Source: Apoda limacodes
Lineage: Eukaryota; Arthropoda; Insecta; Lepidoptera; Limacodidae
DNA: 64,000 nucleotides
Direction of reading: 5' to 3'
Assembly: GCA_946406115.1 (NCBI GenBank)
Contig: OX291543.1
Coordinates: 28,918,815 to 28,982,814, forward strand
The translations under genes were made by a program, and so were the position numbers. Of this stretch, positions 12,201 to 27,200 are shown piece after piece. A model generated the notes under the pieces. That model was not told the DNA's origin. It saw only the letters and a list, made by a program, of their open reading frames with translations, and did no database searches. The first letter of the stretch is position 1, and each line of letters opens with the position of its first letter.

Positions 12201-15200
12201 TTAGGGAGATTCTGTAAATTAATCTTAGATATCATTCTTGAACTACCCACAGTGATAAGTTGCGTTTTATTTGGATTTACGTATTGACCGTTAGAGGAAC
12301 TCCAATCCATAATACGAGCAAGATCGTCATTTATAATCGCAACTGCACTTCTCAGTTCACTAACCTGAGCCTGAGTATATATTTAAAGATCGTCTGCATA
12401 TAGATGGTTGAAATTAAATGTTTATTAATAAAAATAGCAAAAAGAAGTGGAGACAACCCGCCACCTTGCGGGACAACAGCATTGGTGTACCACCAAGTAG
12501 AGAAGGAATCAGCTACCTTGATCCGCTGCCGGCGCCCACGCAAGTAGCTATGAAACCAGTCGATTGCTATTGTAGATATGTTAAGAGAACTTAAAAGTGA
12601 ACGTAATATATCACAGTCAACAGTGTTAAAGGCGTTGCTAAAATCTAATAGTGTTAGCACTGCGACTTTTCTGTTTTCTATGCCGAGACGAATGTCATCA
12701 GAGATTTTGACAAGTGCAGTAACCGTACTATGTCCGGGACGAAAACCAATTGAAGGGGATTTTATAAGTTGTTTTAGTAAGGAAATGAGACACAGACTGT
12801 TCATGATCAATCAATCATTGATTTGCAGACGTAAAAAAATCATACCTAATTGTGCAACCCTTACAGTCTTACCTCATAAATCAATTTCAAATAATACTTA
12901 CATATTTAGCATTGCAGAACTTGTAAATGTTTAGTATCCTCTCCTCCAGCATCGCTGAGTCCGCTGCTATCTCCACTAGCGACATCTGGAACAAGAATTA
13001 TCAGCCAATTTATTATGACATGCAACTGACTATTGTGATAACGCGGTCGATTCTGGGTACTCGCGGTTAACTGACCAATTACGACCACTTAGACCAGAAG
13101 GCGTTCACCCTCACTATACGCTTGCCCGCATTACACAATTGGATTAGATACTATGTTCTTAATAATTAGAATTGTTTAGGTACTATGTCCTTAATCAACG
13201 TTGCCAAACAGGAAATTCACATTCAACAGGTTCACCAAGTAAAGATAAAAATGTAGCCAGTAGTAAAAATTTTGATAATTTAAATCATCAGTGAAGTCGA
13301 CACGTGTCCACGGTCTTAGATCATAGTCCGAACTTCACAAGAAATAATAAAGCTCAAAGCTCTGTTTTCCTTTTTATATATGCGTCATAATAAAGTTAAA
13401 ATTATGTGCTTCAAAATGATTTTGAAACTAAACTTCTACAATGTTTCATCAATAGGTTATAAGCATTTCATATTTTTCATCGCTCCTAAAGCCTTTACTG
13501 TAGATCCTAAAGTAATTTGTACAAAAAAGAAAACATTTTGGGTAAAAAATTAATAACTTCGGTAAAAATAAAAGAAACTGCAGCTATTTAGCACATTAGG
13601 AAATATAACATTTCTCCTTTACTATCATATCAGAAACGGACACAATTATTTATTTCGACAATAACAAAACATTGAAAAAGACCAAAATCGACAAATTTTG
13701 ACAATTAGACTAGATTAGAAATAAATGCTTTCGGTAAAAAAAAAAGTTCTTACGTATCTTTAATCTGGTTAAAGACTTATTTTTAACCAAAGCATTTAAC
13801 AACTCCTAGGTACTTGTTTGTGACATTCGTAACGAGCGTATTCCCTTGGCAAAGATGTAGATGGGATTTTCGTTGGCCAGACATGTGCCTCGATATCTCA
13901 ATTGTTATATATAGCACTTACACGGAATGTAAGGATTGTTGCAAGTTCAAGTCCTGGCTCTCGGGTGATCTTTTGACTACATCTTTGCTATGAAAATATT
14001 TACTTACATTAATGATTTTTTTACATATTTAAAGTACAGAAAAGTAGGTGCAAACAACTAAGCACAAAAGATTTCAGCATCTTCTTCAGCACTAATTTTC
14101 GTGATGCAAGAACTATTTACATACAAGTTTCTACTGAACCCACAGTGTGCGAGTCACACTGTGACTTGTACAGTTTATGTTATACCTACTAATGATGTCA
14201 TATATCTTGTTCTATAGGCTATAGATCACTAAATTACCAAAATAAGTTTTGAAACTTTCCAATTTTTAAAAAAAAAAATATAGTTACATACATGAGTACA
14301 TGTACAAGATGATTAAATTTGAGGTAAAGGTAAGTTAATTCTTACAAAATAGATAACAGTTTTTCGTAGGACGGCAACAGTAGGTAGGTACACCACCGCA
14401 TGCCGCACCGTGTAATGATATACGTCCATAAACCAATAATAAAATAATCACATAAACACTAAATTCGAAGTTACAAGATGTTAGCATTAATATAGGCAAT
14501 AAAACTTGCGCAATACGACTCGGGAGTGAAATAGTTTAGATCAAAATAACACATGTGGCTCTGCGCCGCCATCGCCGCTCGCCATACCGCCCGTTGCTTT
14601 ATTGGGACACGTTAGTTACTGCGCTCCTAATTATATTAATTGAGACGCGTACTGACAGACAAGCTGTGCAGCACGACATTAGATATCAAATTGCTTTTAA
14701 AATATTTAGTTACAATATAGTATACTGTTCGAGATTGTTACAGCAAGATGTGGAAAGAGCTATACATGGCTAAGCTCAGAGTCTTAGGTTGATTCTACAT
14801 AAGGATATCTGGTAGAGAAATAAGAGTACTGCACTGAACTATTAGTGGTGAGGTCATATTTTAGGGTTCTGTACCCAAACGGTAAAAAACGGGACCCAAT
14901 TAATAATACTCCGCTGTCCGTCCGTCCATCCGTCTGTCACCAGTCTGTATGTCATTGAACAGAAATTTTCACAGATGATGTATTTCTGTTGCCCTATAAC
15001 AACAATTACTAAAAAATAGAATAAAATAAATATTTAAGGTGGCTCCCATACAACATACGTGATTTTTTTGCTCGTTTTTGCTCGTTATTTATAACCGCAA
15101 CAGATAGACGCTTGGAATATTCACAGAATATTTAGTTATATATTCACTTTAAATTAAATAATTTAATTACAAATATTTTTGTATATTAATAAATACAACA

Positions 15201-18200
15201 AACTTGATTTTTTTTGAGTCCGACTCGCACTTGGCCGATTTTTCACTTTTGAAATTGCTATTACCGGATGATTTTATATCATTGATATGAAAATTCTATA
15301 TCTACCCATAGGTATAAAGCCATTTCGTGCAATAGCAAATTTCTCTGCCAAGTCCGCTGACGATATAAAACAATAAAGCTTTCGGTACTAACTTGAGTTA
15401 TATATCACATCCTTCCATGTTTTTTTTTTACTTTTCGATTCTTATTGAATGTTCCCTTTACGTGATATTTACCATTGTCTTCGAAGGTGTTTTGCAATAT
15501 TGATATAAGAGAGTTTATTATCTGTCCAACGATGATCATCTAAAAACTATACTGTAGGTTCACCACGTCGCCACCGCTTTCCTATTAGAGGGATATAAAA
15601 GGGTTGGGCAACAGTTCAGTAAGATGTTAATGAGTTTGGAACAGCACACCTATTGAAGTGCATTTTACTCTGGAATTTTAGCCCCTGGTATTCCAGTATC
15701 CTTGTCGATTTTGGATTGGGCTTTGAAAATGCATTCAAGCATATTTTGCGAGTTACTATGGCATCTGAAGTTGAATAAGTGTGTCCCGTCCCCTCCTAGC
15801 TGTTAAGCCGCATAGTATTAAAATTTGAAATAATCACGATATTTATAAATACTATCAATGAAAACTGTTTTGGACAAAATCGGTTCCTATGATTTTTTTA
15901 GATATCCGCAATAATTTTTATTCCACGGAACCCTAACTGCGTATACGACACGCACTTAGCCGGTTTTTTATTTAATAATTTATCGTGTTCGTAGTTCACT
16001 ATTCATTAAAACCAAAATGGATTCCAAAACCGCGCGCGAAAAACCCCGCTCCGTCTCCATCGGCAATTTTAACGCCAACTGTCTCCGTAACCAAAAGGAC
16101 GAATTAGCGGAATTCCTCTAACTATCTTCGACCTATGACACCGTCCATGATGATAGAACTGCATCCCCTCTCAGAGGCACTCTCATCTATTACAGACGCT
16201 CCCTGCATTACTCCCCTATCGATCCTCCGCCCCTTACGAATTTAGAAGCATCAGCCTGCCGCTTAGCAGTGACCGGCCATCAGCCGATCATCATTGCATC
16301 GGTTTATCTTTCTGTCTCAAAAGACTTGCTCATTGACCCTCTTGACTTGCTCCTTCAGCCAACTGCATAGTCAGTTCAGAAAAAAAAAATTAAACGTAGA
16401 TGCAGTTTCCACAAATATCAAGTCGGTTATAATGTTTATGTAAACAATATATTGACTTGGTAATTTGTGTTAAGCCGTTTGTTACTTTGTACGTTTATAA
16501 TATTTACAAACCAAATATTAAGAAATGACGCATTTCACACCAAAAAGTGTTAAAAAATTCAAGTAAGTTTTTGGCTAACTAAGTAGGTATATATGCGCGA
16601 ATGGTATATTATCTTCATTATCCTGCCCTACTTTTTATAGTAGGTTAATAAATAAATAATAAAGGGGGTTATATTACCTATTCTTTTCCTAGTCTTTGAT
16701 TTTATTACTTAGTAAGTACTTTAAAGGTGGTTCTATGACTTTGTTTAGTCCAGATACACTGGTATAAGAAGCAGTGCTGAGCGGCGGCAATATATGGATT
16801 CACCTCATGTCACGCAGGACTAAAGTGGTGGGTAAAAAGAGGTTGACCCCCAAATATGATGTGAATATGACTCCTAGACACTGGTTACCTTTGAGGGTTC
16901 ACCGCGGCTCCACCCGGTTATCGGCGTTCCCATTTTTCTCCATTTATTCCTATACGGCGACTATTTGAGTATACATATAGTAAGGAAGTTTGGTATAGCA
17001 AGCTAAAGCTATCAATGTAGTTCGTTTACGTGGAATACGGTTCTAGTTATTCCTGTAGAAACCTTGGAATTTTTAGAGTATGAAATTTGTACCTTTATAT
17101 CCTTTGTTTCTTCACTCAATTAGATGCAGCATTACTACGCAAAGAAAGAACAAACAAACACTTACTTTCGGATTCATTATTAAGTGTAGATAAATCAATT
17201 TTTTTTATACTGAAAACATATATATCGAAGCGTGTCTCTAATTTGTAGGTTGTCATACTCATTAAAATACAACAAAAATAACAATGTTTACAAGATTGCG
17301 TAAGATGTATCAGCTTTGGTAAACTATGAGGTTATCGCGCTGACCCGAATCCGTCTTTACATACATATAATGTAGATAAGGTTTGCCAATCAATCCAATT
17401 ACTGACTCGATCGCCGCGACTGCAGTTTAGGACCTCAGCACACTTTTGGCATCGACATCTGGCGACTTAGTTTCTTTTTGGTACGAGTAGCTCGATGCCG
17501 CGTCCAAACGTAGGAGCGTTTCGCACACGTACCTACAAACTCCAGTCGCTTTTTGGAAACGGTCGACTTCACTATAAAAGTCAATGTCGTAAAAATCATT
17601 ATTAATATAGTTAATACAGCGATAATTAAAACCATTGCGAGTATAATTTTTGCGCAAACGAGGAGGTACAAAAATTTTGAGTTTACGCGAGCGACGAACA
17701 GGAAGACGAACTTTTGCTTTGAAATTTATATTAGATAATAATTTAGGTGAATCAATTTTGTTTTTTCAGAATTTTGAAAAAGGTAACTAGATTAAATTGC
17801 TTACGACGTGCATGAAGCGAAAGAATTTTATTATGACGTAGCGATTCAATATATGATGCGTTTGTACTATTATTTCGGTAATTTAAGGTTTTAAGAAATA
17901 TTTTTTGGATTTTTTCAATGCGATCAATGTTTATTTTGTAGAAAGGATCCCAAACTACGCAAGCAAAATCTAAGATAGTCCTAACAAAACTAAAATATAA
18001 ATTTTTTAAGGTAACGGTGCTTTTAAACGGCTTAGTTATTCTATTTATAAAGCCTAATCTGCGATAGGCTCTTTTTATGATGGAGTCTATATGTTCATTA
18101 AATGAGACTTTATGATCCATTATTATACCTAGGTCACGGATGATGTTTACTCGCTACAAGGGATTATCATTAATGTTGTAGCTATGTAGTATTGGTGAAT

Positions 18201-21200
18201 TTTTGCGAGTGTATGTCATTATATGACACTTTTTGATAATTAAGAATAGCTGATTGTTACGGCAATATTTAATTACAACGTGTAGATCTATTTCTAACTT
18301 ACGGGAATCGTCTATTGAATTTACTATACGAAATAGTTTCATACCGTCTGCATTAAGTTAGTGATTAGAGTTATTAAGAACCTCCCCAATATCTTTTATA
18401 TAAAGCAAAAAAAGTAAAGGACCATGATGAGATCCTGGAGTCCCCAAAAGTGACAGGCAGAAAACTGGAACAGTATCCTTTTACACAAACAGCTTAACTC
18501 CGATTACGAATATATGATTCTAACCACCTCAGAAGATTACCATGTATACCGATTCTTGCCAGCTTTTTTATAAGTAAAGTATGATTAATCTTATCGAAAG
18601 CTTTAGAAAAATCGGTATATATGACATCTATTTGTTGATTTGAATCCATAGCTTCAAGTAAATATTCTGTAAAAGTTAACATGTTTGTATCAACACTACG
18701 CATTTCAATAAAACCGTGTTGTTTGTCCGTTATGTGATGTCGTACTTCATGTGATATCTGCTTAGTTAGTTAGTTTTCAAGTATTTTACCAAAAGTTGAC
18801 AGTTTTGATATACCTCTGTACTCTGTTATTTGTTCTTAATGACAATTTTTAGGGATAGGCGTTATAAGGGCTTTTTTCCAAACGCTAGGGAAAACTTCTG
18901 ATTTAACAGAGTTATTAAATATAATAAAGATGGGCTTAAATAATTCTTTGGCACACTTATAAATAAAAATAAGGTGTATTCCATCCGCTCCGGCTCCTTT
19001 ATGTTTATTTACTTTTAAGATGATTGTCTTATCTAAATTAATTGAGTGAATACTAACAGAAGAATTATTATTACTAGGACATGGTGTTGACGGGTCGGTA
19101 GTAGGTGCATTGGTGGAAATTTCAAAAATAGACGCGAAGTGTGTATTAAATGTATCACAGATTTCATTAGCGTCAGTTAACGTTCGGTCATGAAAAACCA
19201 TATTTTGTGGGATTTGACCAGAGGTACTTTTAGACTTCACGTATGACCAGAAAAATTTTGGATTGAGTTTAATTCGTTCCTCAGATAAATTTATATACCT
19301 AGTATAACATTCTTTTTCCATTTTACGAAGTCTTTTTTTGAGAAGAGAGAAAGCATTATAATCCAAAGGATTTTTGTGTATCTTCCATTTAGTATGCAAT
19401 TTTCGCTTCTCATTATTTAATTTTATAAGTGGGCGGTTATACCAAGGGGGGTAATTGGGATTATTATGAAATATTTTTTGAGGGACAAACTTTTCAATTA
19501 ATTCATTCATAATTTTATAAAATAATGTAACTTGTGAGTCAACGTCTATTAAATTAGAAAAGGCAGAATCCCAGTCATAAAATAATAAACATTTTTTAAT
19601 AGAATTAAAATCTGAGTCATAAAACATTTTTCTATAAATAACATTATTTCTAAGCGGAATAGGTAATTTTAATGATAGGTCTACAACTAACGCTCTGTGA
19701 TGAACTTGTATAATGATATCAAAATTTGTAAAGTTGTGAATAAGTTTTTAGGACTATTAAACGGGGTTAGGGCATGACATCCGAATATCCCAATTATCCG
19801 GTTATCCGATAATGTTTATAACCGGATAATACTACCACCACTATCCGGATAATTTGGATATTGAAATATTTATGATATTTGGTGTATTACAACAAAATAA
19901 TCTACTTTTTAATAAACATATCCGCAGTGGTTCTGATGTTTAATCGGCTTGGAAATATTTTCATTGCTCAACTGATGGTTGATATATGCTAAGTGACAAA
20001 CATGTAACAAAATACTGAAAAATTCTGGTTCTTCGTCTTCACTTGAAGAATATAACTTGAAAATAATGCATTCCATAGATATAAAAACCAAAAAAAAAAA
20101 CTATTCACTTCACAAAAAGGCAAGGAAAATAAAACAGCAGCATATGAACCTTAACAGAAATAACTAACATTGACGAATTCTTTAATTGTGATGGCAACAA
20201 TGACGTTCAAAGTTCTGTAGCTAAGTTGTCGTCGTTAGATTAGACTTTTAGGGTGTTTTGCACTTCAGAAACAATAAGTAAGCTTTTCAAAAAACGCAAC
20301 TATGAATTCCCTCAATCCAAGATAACAATCAATAACAAGATAAAAAATATGGTCATTGCTCAATCGTGAGAGGTAAAAAATGACCTGAAAAAGAAAAATT
20401 TGGCTGTTAAAATTTAAGATCATTCATTTTCTGTGGACTTCTGCAAAAAACAGGTGTTACATAAATGAAAATTCACTCTCCAAAGCAAGGAGGTAAATCG
20501 TTCCAGAATTTTTGCTTATCCAGAATAAAAGGAATGCGCACAGTCGAAAATTGCTGCAATTTTTTAAAAGAAAAACTTCTGCAGTTTGGCCTTATGTTTG
20601 AAGATGATATCGCATGTGTCGTTTTCTTGCATGTTTTTAAATAGTTTATCGATATATTAATACTTTTACTTGAATTACCAAATTATTCAGATATCGGATA
20701 CTTTTTTGAATTATCCGTGCTATCCGGATACTACATTTCCGCGAAATACTGCATGCCCTAAACACGGTTTAGTTATGTGTCTTCTAATTTTAAATTTTGT
20801 GTGGTAGTCGATATGTTTGTTACCAATCAACTTCGCAAACTTATTTGCATGAAATTTTGCACAGAGTAAGATTTAGTTCTAATTAATTTTTCTTCCGATC
20901 GAGAGTTTCCACGGAAATAAACATTTCCTTGTGTAAATCAAGTTAAGTCACATTAGTTTCACTCAATGATGTAAATTTTTTGGGAAGCTCTTTTATCTCA
21001 GGCTGTTTGCACCTACCTACCTACGCTATACCTATTAATCTACTGACAACATATTAAATTATTCCACTGTAGATGTATATTCATTTGAATTGCATATTAA
21101 AAATAATCGATTAACCTTCTTGTATCGTGCGTTGAGACAATGTACATTGTATACAAATCAGTTGTCCTTTAAACAAGCCTAATTTGCCTTACAGCTGCGT

Positions 21201-24200
21201 TCATGATCTTGAATCATATCTTACTATATGCAATGGTGTATATGCATGTAAATGTTAAATTAAATATTTTTTCTATGATCCTTATAACGATGCAATTACA
21301 CCTACATCAATATTAATAATTATGAATTTTGATTATTGAAAAACACATAAATATGAGCCAAATTTAAAATAGCAAAATAGCAGACGTAAGTCTGCGACAT
21401 CAGACACATCAGCAAGTGACTTTCTTGTCCAAAAAGCTTGTCAAGCATTTACGTGCTTGCCAAAATTTGCCGTTTTGTACATGTTATATTAAAAAATTAA
21501 CCGTTGAGCTAGCTAGCTTCGAGTAAAGTTAGCCAACCTATGCAAAATTTAACATGCAAAGCCTGATACGGACCTGCAAAGTGGCTGAGAATTTGCCGAT
21601 TTTTATCCGTTGTCCATCCGTAATGTTAAAAAAATTGCCGTTGACCTAGTTTTTGAAATGGCAGAGATCGATAAAGTGATAAGACCGCCTTTTGTTCTTC
21701 TTTATTTGTGAATATGTTTTTTGTAAAATTATTATGTTGATGGAATAAAGTACCTATATTATTATTATTATTAAACAAAATATTGCGAGTCTGGCTCGCG
21801 CACCGTGGGTTTCGTACACACTTATTATTTATTTATTTAACTCTTATAGGACATTATAATTTTAGTGTAAAATTAAGAAATTGATACTTATGTACTAAGG
21901 TGACTAATTGCATAATGCGATTTCCTCCAGCTAACCTTAGGGTATTTCCGAAAAATGGTTAATTTAAATTTAAGTAGGTAGAGCCTAAACGAAAAAAAAA
22001 GGAAAAAGTAATATATAGCCCATACATATATACACCATAATTACATATACAAACTAAAGTAGGTTCTCATAAATACATACATAATAAATATATATTAAAT
22101 GAGTATGTGTAATCAAATTTGCAATGATTGAAGAAAGAAGGGTTTTAGGTTAGTTATGAAATTATGATTAGTCGTTGCCAACCGAATGTCGGAAAGTAGA
22201 GTGTTCCACAGTAGAGCTGCTTTCACAGCAAATGATTTGCCATAAAAGGTAGTGGAGTGGGGTGGAATAGTTGAAGTTCGTTCTAACTTTGACCTTAATA
22301 TCATACTTAGTGAAGTATTAGATTGGTATTTAAAGAGCTCCTGCAAGTAGCAGGGTGCAGAGGGATTATTAAGGACACTATATAAAAGCGTGAGAATGTG
22401 AGAATTCCTGCGTAGTCGAATTGGGAGCCACTTGAGTTTAACACGAAACTCTGAAATATGATAGTATTTCCGTAATCCTAAAATGAATCGGATACATATA
22501 TTTTGGAGACGTTCAAGTTTGTCGGGTAGCTCCTAGATAAGGTCTAGATAGCTTACGTCCGCGTAATCAAGGATAGGAAGTAGTAAAGACTGCGCCATTA
22601 TAACCTTAGTCTGGAATGGTAAAATATTATATGTATAGGTATAGTTCTTCCATCATGAAATCAAGTCTCACAGGTTTATGCCTAGATTTTGGATTTATGA
22701 TGTACTAACCTTTACCTTGGTTCGTGGCAAATTGCATGATTCTAGGACAACGGGACCCACTGAGCATGAAACTTACCGCAAGTTTTGGTAAGTTTATAAA
22801 TCGCACATTTGCAAGTTTCAGACTAGACATAACTGTAACATGACAGTAACTTGCATCTTATTGTTACTTGGATCCTCATCGAAACTTGATAATTGATGTA
22901 ACTGCAATGTAAATACGTATGGAAGTTTATAAATGAACTTTGCAGCAATATAACTCACAAACGTATTGAGATGTTACTATTTAACATTGTTGCAATATAG
23001 TTAATGTGATGTTAGGAGCTCAATATCGATGCAATGTTTATTTAAAAATATTATTGTAAAAATTAACTGTGACTTTGCTAACAAAAATTACTGTAATGTT
23101 TTATACAAAAATAATCACAACTTGGTTTTTGAAAAATAATTATTTTAACTTCTCTACAACGTTACTAATTTTCTAATTTATTTATTCTCTTTTTTGAATA
23201 TTTAAAAAATATTTTTGAAATGATTATTTGAATATCATGAAACACTAGCGGACCCGGCGAATGTTGTTTCTCTTTTTAAAACTATTGGCTTGCTTCCTAT
23301 TGTCTTAGGGTTGTACTAATTCAGAAACCTTCCACGGCGTGTGCACAAAAATTTACCAAAATTTCATTACAATCGGTTTACCTTTAGTGCGCAAATCCGA
23401 TTCGCACTTGACCTATTTCCTATGAAAAAAAATCATAACAGACAGACAGACAGAAAGACGGACAACAAAGTGACCCTATAAGGGTTCCTTATGTCCCTTT
23501 GAGGTACGGCAACCTAAAAAATACGTAGGTGATTTTGACAATCCGCACTGGGCCCGCTAGATTATGACCCAAATCGCCTTCGTTGAGGTTAGGCCATGCC
23601 CCAACATTGGGGATGTATGAGGCTGATAAGTTGTGCAGTTTATAAAATTTAAACTTTTATATTGACTTCATTTAATAACTGCCTCGAGCGTTTTAATATC
23701 TATATGCAAGAAATTATAAACTCAAAATAATATACAAAATTTAAATATTCATTTTACAAGTACAAAAAATAAAAAACCCAGAGCCAGACCCAATCAACAA
23801 AGTGGCCGCTTGGAATATTTCTTGAAAAAAATACAAAGATATTTTTATCGTCCAAATGTCACTTTCTGACAAACGAGACACCAAAATTACTCTAACCATA
23901 GAAGAGAAGTATTTTGGCAGCGTTCACTGTATTACCACATCAAAGACACACTGTTACCTCAAATTCATTTTCATATAATTTTGAACTCCACACTAACATA
24001 TATTCTCTCACCACGTGTAGGTGCGACCATAGATTAATATATGTATACTGGAAAGGTGTGACACGTAAGTATATTTTTATTCATTCCGCAGCTAATGTAA
24101 AGACCGCTTATTATTCAATCCGCTGCGGTTATTTGTCAATGGCGACAGAATAAAAAGTTGAATCACGGAGGTGCGGAGGTGGCCGGTCTCGATTGCATTA

Positions 24201-27200
24201 GCATGGAGACAATCGAGGGTACGGTTGACATCATTGCACTTGACGCCATGACAGTTGACACGTCTTTGTTATACGTGGTCTGAATCTAAGAAGGGTTTGA
24301 AGTTGCTCTCGCTTCCTAGAACTAAGTACATCAAGTAAACTTACATACAACGAGTTTCCTCCTATTTTTAACCGACATCAAAAAAGGAGGAGGTTCTATG
24401 TTCAACGGGTATATTTTTTTTATGTATGTCCACCAATTTCTCCGTCGTTTAAAATTCTTTTTTTTTTATTCGAAATAGTATGTTCCTGAGGTGGTCCCAT
24501 ATTAATAAAGTGTATTTAAAACTTAAAATTTCAGTCAAATAAAATTATTGGTGTTAATTTGGATCTGGTGAAACATCTTTTATGTTCTAGTTCTAGCCAA
24601 TGATCATCATTTCTTTATGTTTTGTACACATTGTGTGTTTCAATATACCTACGGTCAACCGAGTTAACGTTTTACACAAAATATACAAATTTTATGTATT
24701 CAAATTATTCTGTGTCAAATTATTTATAACATGATAGAGGCCCTTGATTACTTAAAAAGACAAACAAAAGAGTGACAGTTATGGCGTCTCGTTTTACCCT
24801 TTGGGAATTTAGTTCAAAAACAAAAACCTGTAAAACAAAAACCCCACCGTAGCAAGACAAATAAAGCTATTATAATAACGACCAAATGACAGACGGCATC
24901 TATTAGAATTCGAGGCGCATGCGAGTGTACTCAACGATCAGAATACGACCAGATTACCCCAGCAGTATTCACGGCAATGGTCGACATAAAAATTAACGAC
25001 CCCTATCTCGGTTCGTATCACGGAATGACACCTACATTTAGATTTTGAGGGATCCGTTGTCAGTAAGGAACCCTTATAGTTGCGGCATGTCCGTCCGTCT
25101 GTCATTCCGCGGTTAGCTCAGAGCTTTCTTTATCGGCTAGCCATTGTGGGGGATGTCGTAGGATAGCTCGTGCAATTTTTTATTATTACTATTATAGCTA
25201 AGTATACTTAAGCCTTTACAAGTTAATAAGTAATAGTCGACCGACTATAAAATGTAGTTGAAAAAGTAAAATTTTCGTACAAATTCCATCAAAAGGTACG
25301 TACTTAGATTATGTTGGTACTTGTGTAAAACAGGTATTAAATATAAGTTAATGAACCATGTTACATTACAATAAAATAAAATCATAACATTCTGAATACT
25401 AACACTTAGTAAATTAATAACAACATTTATAATCTGTGGTACAGGGTACAAACTTATAATCTAGTTGCTCTGTCGTTAAAACAGTAACACATATCTTGCA
25501 GTGATCATAGTGTGTGTAGGGTCTATAGTAGTCTAACAACGAATTATAAAATCGGCCAAGTACGAGTCGGACCATTATCTATAAAAATGGCAAAAAAATC
25601 ACGTTTTTTTTTATTTAAGGCTGCGCCCTTCCAAAATGTACAGTTTACCGCTCGTTTTTAAAATCGATTCCACTGTCCTATTTCAAGTTTCAAATTGAAA
25701 AAGATTACATGTCTTAACACATTCTTTAACAAGAACCTTACTGTATTTGATTTAAAATATCTTTTAAAACATCGCCTTAAAAAAAATTACTGACGACCCT
25801 CTTGTTTTTCTTCTTATAAATCGATAATTCTTATAAACTAGTATTATATTACAATTATTACAAGAAATGTCAAGTAACCACAAAGCTAGAAAAACCCTGT
25901 TATAAATTTTCAATAACTTATGTGATATAATAGTAATTAATTAATTTCCACTTTTGACGCTAGGCTGTCCGGCAATTTGCAAGATATTTTTGTCAGAAAA
26001 ATTAACTAGTATATATGATTGAGATCAACATCGTCGAATAAAGCAAATGTAGATGCTCATTGAAGGTCCTCGTAAAAATTCGGCTCCATGACTCTTTTTG
26101 TACAGGACAAACATTTTCGTTTGCCTTGAGTCTTGGTGTTCTCTGTGTGTATTTACAAAAAAAGTATAAAATATATAAGTGTATGTATCCGTTATCTGGT
26201 ATCCAAAGTACAAACTTTGCTTAATCTGGGACCAAATAGAGCAAATAAATAAATTAATAATAATATTCAGAAATATTTATAATTATTATTTATAGCCAAT
26301 TCCCATGGTTTTACTCGTATTTAATTCAGAGCACACAAATGTTTAGTTTAATTTAATATCAATTAATAATTTTCCACTAATTAACTACTACAGACACAAA
26401 AAGAAAATAGAACATCATATTTTTATATAGATTGAAATAAATAAAATCCGGATTATATTTAAGAAAAAGTATACGCATAAGATCGGTGTTTTCGACAACT
26501 TTTTTTTTTTTTCTTCTCCTAATAAAATCTAAACTACAAAACTAATTTCTAACATAGTTCAGAATTAAAAATGTTATAATCCTTCTTTTAAAATTTGCCT
26601 AATCGAATCTTTTTTTTTTAGTTTTTTTTAACATCTGGCAGTACCTTATAATAAGTACTGTCCGACTGTCAGAGTTAAAAGAACAGTGAGTAGACAGCCA
26701 AGTATATAGTCCAAGTACTTTTGTGAAAAAAAACACTGTAAAATTTTTACCGAAAACAAATAAAAAAGCTCAGTGCAAATTCAAGAATAATAAATATCTC
26801 GTAGCAAGTTCTGTTCTACACGTGTACCTATTACTTAGAGTCGCAACCAATCGTAATCTTTTATTTATTTATTTATTTTTTACTTAAATAAAGATATTTA
26901 CTAACATTTTATATTAATATTATGCCCAGATATATCACGACAAAGTAGTCAAAAGTTTTAATAAAGACAACAATTATGCTTTGGCGTAGCACCGTATTTA
27001 GAAAAACATACTGTATTTTGAAATAAGAATGCATAAAATACATACCTTGAACTTGCACATACATTGCGAAACATCAAGTGAAAACCCGCATTACGCATTA
27101 GGCTTATTAATAATTATTATTTTATTAAATTTTTCAAGGTTTTGTATGGTAAAAGTGGTTTTGAATGGTGTTTGTTTGTTTGGTGTATGTATGACACGCC

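Noticed and set aside
13870..13965. AGTTCAAGTCCTGGC with an upstream TTGGCCAGAC, like a SINE promoter
   Set aside because: The boxes are only loosely matched and the flanks show no SINE body seen elsewhere in the window.
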